Shown here: in pieces, positions 56,385 through 64,000 of the stretch
Position numbering within the stretch: the stretch's first letter is position 1
How the letters are laid out: each line of letters opens with the position of its first letter
Assembly: GCA_033239005.1 (NCBI GenBank)
Contig: BSQZ01000018.1
Span: 3,920,536 to 3,984,535, forward strand
DNA length: 64,000 bases
From: Lamellibrachia satsuma
Lineage: Eukaryota; Annelida; Polychaeta; Sabellida; Siboglinidae
Reading direction: 5' to 3'
Translations under genes and position numbers: made by a program
Notes under the pieces: model-generated
The model's database searches: none
What the model saw: the letters and a program-made list of their open reading frames with translations, nothing else
Told to the model about the DNA's origin: nothing

Positions 56385-59017
56385 TCACAGGATGTACGTA
56401 GTGTCATGGTTTTTCGACTTGTGTGTCAGTTCGAAATTCGCCGCTTCGACGCCATTTGGCAGCCCCGTCTGCGACGTCCCGTGACGTGGCGTCGGGACTT
56501 GACGCGTCACCTGCATTATTGACAGCGACCTCCCGCGGCCGCGTTTTATGTCGCCAGTCCTCCTAGTGAGGGCCATCAACCGGCCGGTGAGGCGAGAGAG
56601 CGGTGCCCTACCGCTCGCAGTCGCCGCCGCCGGCTCGACAGCGATCCGTTTATAGTCACTCGCTCGGATTAACCGGCGCACCGGGCCCCCTTCTAGTACG
56701 ACAGGCGGCGGCTTACGGCGGATATTCAACGTTCTACCATCTATCTCGTCCCGCAAGATTTTGCCGGCGACGTCGTAAGCATCCTCTTGGCTCTCGCTTG
56801 GGCTTCTCCTCCACGTCGTCGATACGTTGCCCGTTCTACCGTTCCAGAACGGGTTCCTGCGAAAGCGAGGCGCCGAGCGAGAGATGACCGGTGAGCGCCC
56901 CGTGTCGCGGAAGGCGCGCTGCCGACGGAACATCGGGTGCGAGCGAAGGTCTTTCATGACGTTCACCATGGCGCCGCGTGCGCTCCAGCTTCCGGTCGGC
57001 GTCGCCACTGTCGGCGGTATTCGCACTTGTGGGGTGGCGCGCGCCGGTCTCAGCATCGGAGCAGCACATGTGGCTACTACATGGTGATCGGCAGCGGCGG
57101 CGGCAAGCTTGAATAAGGGGTGATCTTTGATGTCACGGACAACGCTATTAAATGCGCAACCGCTAACGTTACGCGTTGACTTGTAAGGCTCCGGCTGCCG
57201 GATGACCGTATTCGTGCTGCTGGTAGATGACGTCACGCCGGGGACCGGATTGCCAGCGGTGTAGCCCGGGCGGTCTTGACCATCGACGTAACGCTGAAAT
57301 ATCGGATGAGCGTGAATCTCGTCGACGACCATGGCGTAGGATGAAAGTATGTTTGATGCCACCTTTGGCTCTTTTACGCAAGCAAGACTCGATGACGACG
57401 GAGTCTTGGCTTTGCGCACATCCGGGCCGGCTCGCGTTGGAGATCGTTGCCTAGCTAGTTTCGTTGACTGTTGCACAGCCAGTGTCGGCAACAGCGAACG
57501 GACGATTTTCACTGCCTCTGACTGTGTCTGTATGTTCGACTGTGTCCGGTCCGGACCCAGGTCCCCCGACGGGGACTGTTCCCGAGGTTGTATAGGTTCC
57601 ACGGGACTGGTCCAGCGGCGTCTTGGTGCAGAAGGCTTCCGGGACAGCAGCACCGGATCGATGTCAGCACACTCCGGATCTGCGATGGTGATCCCAGTCG
57701 CCACGGTCTTACCGTCGAGCCTAGTCTCGTTCCCAGTCGCCACGGTCTTACCGTCGAGCCTAGTCTCGTTTCTGTACAGAGACCGGAAAATGTCGCTGAT
57801 GTCCGGCGTTTTGCGAGCGCTTGACAAATTAGTATCGTCGTCCCTGTCCGCGCTATCCGTAGCTGGCCACGTCACCAGCGTGTCGGAGCAGTCTGCCGTC
57901 GACTCATCGACTGTCGTGCTCCCATTGTCCGCCGTCGGCGCCTGCTTCTGTGAGGGGCGCTTCTTGTCGTGTCTACGTTTTCTCTTGCTGTGTCGCTTAC
58001 GCAAACCGTCTTTGGTGTCTCGAGAGGCTGGACTTGGCGTAGTCGTACCGTCATGCGAACCATCGTCTGCTGTGTCGTCTGTCGTAGATTGGTCCACGTG
58101 GTTATCTCTCGATGAGTCTCGCGCTCTGTACCGGACTCTGCGATGACTTTGCCGCGACGTCTCTCTCGACAATGACTTTCCACGAGGTGCTGAACGTCTC
58201 TCACGTGATTCCCCAACCGTGTTATTATGTTGTGACGATGTCAATTCGTCATGTTCTCTATGGTGCGATCCTGTGGTCATCTCACTCAAGTCTCCGGGTT
58301 TGTCACCGTACAAAGATGTCATCCTCTCAAACGGACGATCATCGCTAAAGGTAGAGGAACGCCTTACGGACTGGTCACTATCTGTGAACGACGAACTTGC
58401 TTCTGCCTGTTGCGTGCCGAGTGTCAACGATTCACGAGTCTTGGTCTTGTACGGACCCATCGAGTGTTGTGAAGACGGTTTCGACGAGGCACTCTGATGC
58501 TTAGGAATCGCCGATAATATTGGGATCCGTGTACGGGGCGTCTGCGGATTATGACCTACGTCACTTGCCGACTGCATCTCGCTTTTCGCGTCCAACCCGT
58601 CCGAGCCCCGATGATGCTCCACAACGTCACTCAGAGATTGCGGACTGCTCTCCGGTTTCGACGGCGAAGATGACCTGTCGTTCATTACGGATTTGCACTG
58701 CCTCGTGCCATGCGAGTTGCCGGGACGTGGCTTCGTTGTCGTCTGCGAACAACCGCGCTCACTCAGCGTCGTGTTCTGCGGGCAATCATCGGAAGACCCA
58801 TATCGCATCACGGAAAGATTTTGTCTCGCGTCTGCAGCGGACAGCATCAGATCGGCGGGCCGAGCGTTGCGGCCAGGAAAATGCAGCCCGCAGTCAGTTT
58901 CAGACTGAGTGCTTCGTATATCGCCAAGAAGAGGTTCCGTGTTGGATGCCTGCTCTTCCTTTGCCATCCGGGATATAATCGACTGTTCGGTTGCGCAGTC
59001 GGCCATCGGACATATAT
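56385..59017 (-). CDS. Unassigned disordered Ser/Arg-rich protein with three HP[ILM]F repeats (single large exon)
   Basis: An open frame of 873 codons from ATG 59006 to the stop at 56385, with an acceptor (TTTACAG) 11 bases before the ATG. I do not recognise the family. The first 540 residues are polar, rich in S, T, R, D, H, with basic clusters (RKRHSKRKRRHDKKRP) and a perfect 13-residue tandem duplication (NETRLDGKTVATG). Near residues 557, 621 and 679 the motif V-x-[DE]-[IL]-x2-HP-[ILM]-F-[QKR] recurs (VVDEIHAHPIFQR, VVRDIKDHPLFKL, VMKDLRSHPMFRR). The C-terminus has a basic block KPPPVVLEGGPVRRLIRASD. GC content and codon use are far from the AT-rich surroundings. It may be the 3' exon of the neighbouring upstream gene, but that exon ends in phase 0 and this frame needs phase 1, so either a small exon is missed or these are two genes. 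Confidence 0.65.
57690..57770 (-). repeat. Perfect 39-bp in-frame tandem duplication
   Basis: TCGTTCCCAGTCGCCACGGT...GAGCCTAGTC is repeated exactly head to tail inside the coding exon, adding 13 residues (NETRLDGKTVATG twice). It is likely a recent, possibly polymorphic, duplication. Confidence 0.95.
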
Positions 59018-59421
59018 CTGTAAACAGGACATCCTTTGATTTTTGACATAGTTTTTATCTATCAAGAAATTGTGGTCCTCTGTTCGGATATTTCGAACGA
59101 ATCTCTCGGCCTTCATTGGTGGGAACTACAGTTTATTGAGAACTAAAACTATTTAAGAGATTCAAGAAACCGGAACATCAATCATTTACATCAATCACGT
59201 ACAACTGAAACGATACTTTGTAGTTCGAATGCATGAACAGGCCTAATTCGAGGGCCATTTAAGTTGAACGTGAAAGTCGAGACCATAACATAATATATGG
59301 TCTAAAATAAAAGAGATAATTTTCCACGTTGGTTATCAGGACGATATAATTCTTAGATTTTACGAAACGATCCCTGTATAACAATGACATGGTATTATGT
59401 GTAGTCTATTTAAACAAATAC

Positions 59422-61743
59422 CTGCCAGTCTAAGATCGCCAACTGAGATTTAACCCCACCTTGCTGTTGTTGCGTCGGGTTTGGTTTGACATTCTGCATC
59501 GAGAGACGGTCGAGTCGTTGCGATGTTGGCCGGCGCATCCCTTCGACCTCCACTGACACGGGGGAAGCATCCATGTCGTCAGTCGTGTCGATAGGAGTCG
59601 TGTCGACAGGAGTCGTTTCGATAGGAGTCGTGTCGACAGGAGTCGTGTCCAATGCTTGACGCCGGTTGGTTGGACTACGGCTTCTAATCGGAGATATGTG
59701 ACCTCTCGATTTCTGCTCACTGGTACTGCGATACCTAGTTTGAATAGTTTCTGGACTTGATTTCTCATTGGTTAGACTATGGTATCGAATCAGGGATAAT
59801 TTCCGTCTCGATTTTTCATCAGTGGGACTATGATGTCGTGTTGAGGTGGCCACTGGCCTCAATTCCTCACAGGTTGGACTACGGAATCTAATCGGAGATA
59901 TTTGTCGCTTCGATTTTTCATCCTGGGGATTCAGACGTCGTGTAGGGGTAGACACGGTCCTAAATTCCTCATCGGTTGGACTACGGCATCTAATCGTAGA
60001 TATTTGTCGCTTCGATTTTTCATCGTGGGGATTCAGACGTCGTGCGACAGCACGAGAACTCGATTCCTTATCAGGTGGGCTACGGCATCTAATTGGGGAT
60101 ATATGACCTCTCGATTCCTGATCAGTGGGACTAAGTAGTCGAGTGGGGGAGGTGAGGATTGCTGATTTCTGATTTGTAGATTTGCAACGCCGAACAGAAG
60201 ACGGCTCGGATTTTCTCGGCGAAGGAGATCGCCGAGCTGCACGCCGACTGGCGGACTCGCCGATTGAAGCGACTCTCGGATCAGTGGCGTCTGCCGCCTC
60301 GGCTAACGCTATCGCTTCGAGTAGCGACCGGTCGTCAACCAATATCTTCCCGCTCAGCGTCCCGGTTCTGTGCACGCGCAGCAGAGACCTCGCTATCGTC
60401 CTGGCCATTCTCGCGTCCATTACGTGAGGTCTCGTAGAATCCGGCCGACTCCTCCTCACCGCTAGTCGGATCAGCCGGCGGCTCGGGAACCCAGTCCACG
60501 AGGACGTGTCGCTGACTGCATTGTTGTAGTCGCCGCTGGTTAGTGCGGCTAGCGCAATAGCCGGGATCTCGCGTGGACTCGCTGCCGTGTACTGTGGTGC
60601 AGTGTGCGCTGGAGTAACGCTGGCAGCTATGGAGTTCTCCGTGTGGACATTCTCCCACAGCTGACACAACTGTTCGACGCGTGTCGTTATGGCATCGAGC
60701 TCCTTCTCGTTGCAAGGCGATACTGCCCGTTGCTTGTTGGCAACCGGCCCCGACTGAAGCGCTTCAGTCACCTTAGCGGCTGCGAGGACCTCAGTTACAT
60801 CGGAAGCCGGGTGCTTCCCGCGATCGAAGCTGTCCTCCACGCGACGACACTGCCGGTTGACGATGACGGTCGGTTGGAAGGAGCACGACTCTGACCTACC
60901 CCACTTGGACGGCGTCTTCGAACGGACGTCGGGAGACACACTCTTACTGGCTAGCCTGTCTGTCTTCCGCCATCGCTCTCGGATGATGCTGATTCGTTCA
61001 TGCGTCTCTTGGAACCCCTCTATTGCATGGATATACGCCACCGCTAGGGGATCATTACGTTTATTAACTGCCACGGGCTCGCTAACGTTTGAACGACATG
61101 AATTGATTTTTATACGATTACATGGTATCTGGATGTCCAAGTCTACATGGTTCTTGTCGTCTGCTGGCGGTAATCCACAAGGGTTATTGGCTTTAGTTGT
61201 GTGATCGACCGCAGACTGGAGCGTTGTTGCTGGTTTAGCACTGTCGGAAACATCGCCGCTTCCGTTCTCTCTGTATTCACTGCTGACGACGGACGTCAGA
61301 CTCTTTTCTCTGCCCACGTGAACACAACGACTGCCATGAACAGTCAACGACCCACTGTCTCGGTAGACATTTATTTGGGAACCGCCCTTGCCAACCGGTA
61401 CAACGTCGAACGATGTATCGCCGGGAGCCGTTCTTGTTAAGCTGTCGGGCTTCTTATCACTTCGGGTGATCGAGTAAGATTTCGATGTGTTTGCTGTCGA
61501 TGCGGTTCCGGTTACGACCTGCGTTGAAACAGCTGCAAGTGGTTGACTAGATTCCCGGTGAGACATGTTCGTGAGCGTGCAGGCTGCTGCTGTAGTTGTT
61601 GCTGCTGATGATGACAATGATGATGTGTCTGATGTAGTTCTGATGCCGACAGGGGTTGGAGATATAACGTGATCTTGCAGACGCTCCCGCTGATGTTGCA
61701 GCAGCTGCAGCAGATCATGATGCTGTGACGGGGGTGACGGCTG

Positions 61744-61774
<31 letters not shown>

Positions 61775-63913
61775 TGCGACTTTGGTTGTTGTGATGGGTT
61801 TTGTGCCTGCTCTTGTTGTCGTGGCTGCTGTCGAATATTCAGTACGCCGCCGCCACCATCGATGCTTGCGGCCGAGCGAACGGTCATCTCACGGGAGTCA
61901 GGAGACGCGTCTGGAAACCCAACAGCGCCCGTGGATATGAAGCGGCGGACGACGTCGCGGTAGGCTGATGTCCAACTGTCGGAGTCGACGACCAGCGTCT
62001 CGGCGCCGTTTTGCAACGTCACTTCCGGTGGCTGTGTCCTGTCGTCGGTGCCGGGCGTCTCCGTCCATGCGTCGCTCGTTGACACGGATGATTGCGTCAG
62101 GTCACGCATCAGTTGTTCGTCACTCGTGGTCGTCGATTCATCAACCAGCGCAAATGCGCTGTATCCACCTTCCCATTGTCTGTCGGTGTGCGACTTCGAC
62201 GTGCAACTTCTGCGTGAATCTGGTCGCTCGAACATGACGTGGTTGTCTGGTCTGCTCGCAGGTATGTCGACCATGTGCACGCACTTCTTGTACCTGCGCA
62301 CTCGATGCGGATCTACCTCAATCACAGTGACGTCGCCATCGCTGACCGTGCTCAACTCAAAGTTGTGGGCGTCCCAATGCTCTGGCGTTTCGTCGACCAC
62401 AGATTCAAACACCTTCCCCGAAACGTTCGTGCGAACGGTGGCTGTCGGTCGGTGCCGCGAACTCCACTTCGAACCTTGCGATGAGAGATCGTGACTGGTA
62501 TCACGAGTGTCCGACCTGCCAGCATGTCCGGCCTTGCGTAAGCCACGATCAGTTCTAATTCGGTCTACATGGCCCTTATGCTCAGTTAGTCTTTTACCAC
62601 CGCGTGGCCGGGGTTTGTCCGTCGTGTCGGCGACAGCGTGATCTGCACCATCAGATGACGAGACAACTGTCTGGCAGGTGTCGCTATCCGTGTACATATC
62701 CGTCAACGCGTCCCACACTTCCTCGTGTCTGATGTCATGTGACTTGTCACTGAAACGGAAAAAATCGTTTTTTGCATACACGGCAATATATATAGTTTCG
62801 GTTTGATTACAAGAAATGCTTCGAATCGGAAATCAGCCTTTCTGAAAGCTTCATTCCTCAAAACATGCAAGATGGAACGAAGATTTGTTGTTTGGCATGT
62901 TGAAGCTATCATTTCAGGCATTTCGGTCTGTTCACCGGATCGCGTAAAACAAAGGTTTCTGCAGAACAAGCCATTGTTAAGGTTATAATTTAACATGCTC
63001 TAAATGTAGGTGGGCCGGCTCACCGCAGACCGCGCGTCCTGCCGTCCCGCCACGTCTTCCTCGTCTCACTGCGGCCTTGTGCCTTCACCAGCTTGCCGTT
63101 GATGATCTTCGCCCGTAGGACGTAGTTGCTCGGAACGTGTGCCGTTATTTTGGCCGCGCTGTGCCTCCGTCGTCTCACCTAGAGTAAAACCACAGTTTGT
63201 ATTCCTCCGCCGTTACACGAACTTGGCATCTAATTTAAGAATATAATGTCCGACGGCAAATTTGTGTCGATTTCTTGGATTACGATATTGCTAGTTTATA
63301 TTGTGTTGTAAAATTTATCTCCGTTTGCTTGCACGGTCATATATTGGTAACCGGACTGGGTTCAAATAAATTTGTGCATCTGATGTGCAGCCCATCGTAT
63401 TGTTTAATCTGAAATCAATGCACTTTTAAATTTACTTTTTCAATTTCATGTTTTTAAACAACCACTTAAGTATAGGCCTAAATAAATATTATTATATAAA
63501 TCGGTTATTTCGAAAGTGGCATAGGGTCAATACTTTTGTGTAGACGAAAAACAACCCGTATAGGAAATAAACGATAAGCCCAAGTTAAATAGAGCTTGAC
63601 ACAAGCAAAATTATGGAAACAAACATGTTTCGTTTTCAAATTCCCCAAGGAATGACTTGTAGCCATTGGGACAACTCGTTGTTATGTGGCTTGCCCAACC
63701 TCTAGCATCGGTTTCGTCTCTGCCGGCTCCGGCGTATTGTGTCGAGCGTCACGTCTCACTCTCCACTCGGAGGACCTCGGTCTCGTGTCAGCCGACCTCG
63801 TCTTCGCGTAGTCGGAAGGCGACTGCCTCACCGCTCTCGGCTCTCGCTCGCTCGGGCTGTGCGCGTCGCGTCTGTCACTTGACGTGCCATGTCTACGCCT
63901 TTTTGTACACTCC
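59422..63913 (-). CDS. Unassigned very large disordered Ser/Thr/Arg-rich protein (3 exons seen, continues off the window)
   Basis: Minus-strand exons 63913-63700, 63178-63024 and 62749-59422 join in phase (GAG|GTG; CTG CG|T GAC), giving about 1,230 residues; the 5' end lies beyond 64,000. I do not recognise the family. The first exons are strongly basic and Arg/Ser-rich (DRRDAHSPSEREPRAVRQS). The long exon has D/S/T-rich stretches, a polyGln run, a helical segment MARTIARSLLRVHRTG, SLLEAIALAEAADA, then tandem RS-type repeats of the form ISPIRCRSPTDEE...TRRLNPQDEKSKRQ, and finally TTPVDTTPIETTP. It stops at a GTATTT donor after DWQ in phase 0. The polymer-like, high-GC composition resembles nuclear-speckle or cytoskeletal linker proteins, but that is only composition. 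Confidence 0.65.
60000..60150 (-). repeat. Coding RS-type tandem repeats
   Basis: A block of about 40 codons (ISPIRCRSPTDEE + TRRLNPQDEKSKRQ type) is repeated from 59,680 to 60,180; the stretch given here is its best preserved part. At DNA level, CTACGGCATCTAATCGGAGATAT and TTTTCATC.TGGGGATTCAGACGTCGTG recur. Copies differ mostly by substitutions. Confidence 0.85.
61740..61800 (-). repeat. CAG/CAA codon repeat (polyglutamine)
   Basis: TGCTGTTGTTGTTGCTGCTG... on the plus strand encodes about 14 Gln on the minus strand within the long exon, giving a candidate length-variable site. Confidence 0.9.
62750..63023. other. Intron between the long exon and the 63.0 kb exon
   Basis: A 274-bp intron with GTGAGC donor (63,023 minus) and TTTCAG acceptor. 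Frames reading through it are spurious. Confidence 0.7.
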
Positions 63914-64000
63914 CTTTAAGTGTGATAAAATTGAAAGACATTGGGAACCGTTTCCAGTACAACACAGAAATAGTATTTGCAACTGGATTACTTATTTACT

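Noticed and set aside
57349..58146. 265-codon plus-strand frame
   Set aside because: It is an antisense shadow of the Ser/Arg-rich minus-strand exon, caused by codon composition.
59410..62781. MYAKNDFFRF as the N-terminus of the giant exon
   Set aside because: TTTCAG follows this stretch and the upstream exon joins in phase at 62,749, so these codons are intronic.

Overview
The window is nuclear DNA from an animal: compact, conserved metazoan genes split into many short GT-AG exons, AT-rich introns full of microsatellites, non-LTR retrotransposons and cut-and-paste DNA transposons. The element mix (CR1/L2-like LINE with an esterase ORF1, hAT, piggyBac-like and pogo-like elements, RTE-like LINE remnants, a PHD-like transposon-associated finger) suggests a marine invertebrate, possibly a mollusc or another lophotrochozoan. 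That placement is inference only.

Layout. 0.4-13.2 kb (+): an Arkadia/RNF111-type SUMO-targeted RING ubiquitin ligase, 13 coding exons seen, probably lacking its first exon(s). 16.2-28.05 kb (-): NTAQ1, N-terminal glutamine amidohydrolase, complete in six exons; its 7.7 kb first intron holds a 1.5 kb minisatellite and a nearly intact LINE. 28.25-31.4 kb (+): an ISOC1/ISOC2-type isochorismatase-domain hydrolase, complete in five exons, head to head with NTAQ1 across only 196 bp. 32.1-33.4 kb: nested hAT-type non-autonomous elements. 33.9-36.8 kb (-): dUTPase, complete in six exons, with a partial duplicate of its last exon and 3' UTR 3.7 kb away. 39.4-40.9 kb (-): a small PHD-like zinc-finger gene. 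42.07-46.76 kb (+): KTI12, complete in nine exons, with an intron-bearing tRNA-Lys(CTT) gene inside intron 3. 46.8-50 kb: LINE debris. 50.04-53.9 kb: a full-length hAT transposon with 8-bp target duplication and a dead transposase. 54.0-55.6 kb: a piggyBac-like element inserted in a pogo-like one. 56.4-63.9 kb (-): GC-rich exons coding for very large, disordered Ser/Arg/Thr-rich protein(s) that I cannot assign to a family, containing a thrice-repeated HP[ILM]F motif.

The housekeeping genes are functionally unrelated except for a loose protein-turnover and translation theme (Arkadia, NTAQ1, KTI12, tRNA). No operon-like logic is expected. The most unusual sequence observations are: a 72-bp tandem array that multiplies a 5' splice donor in the Arkadia gene; a tRNA intron whose two halves are complementary to the D and T regions of its own tRNA; two TA microsatellites each sitting at the centre of an inverted duplication of unique sequence; and the unassigned HP[ILM]F-repeat protein(s). 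Exon boundaries were read by eye; reading-frame phases were checked across each junction.
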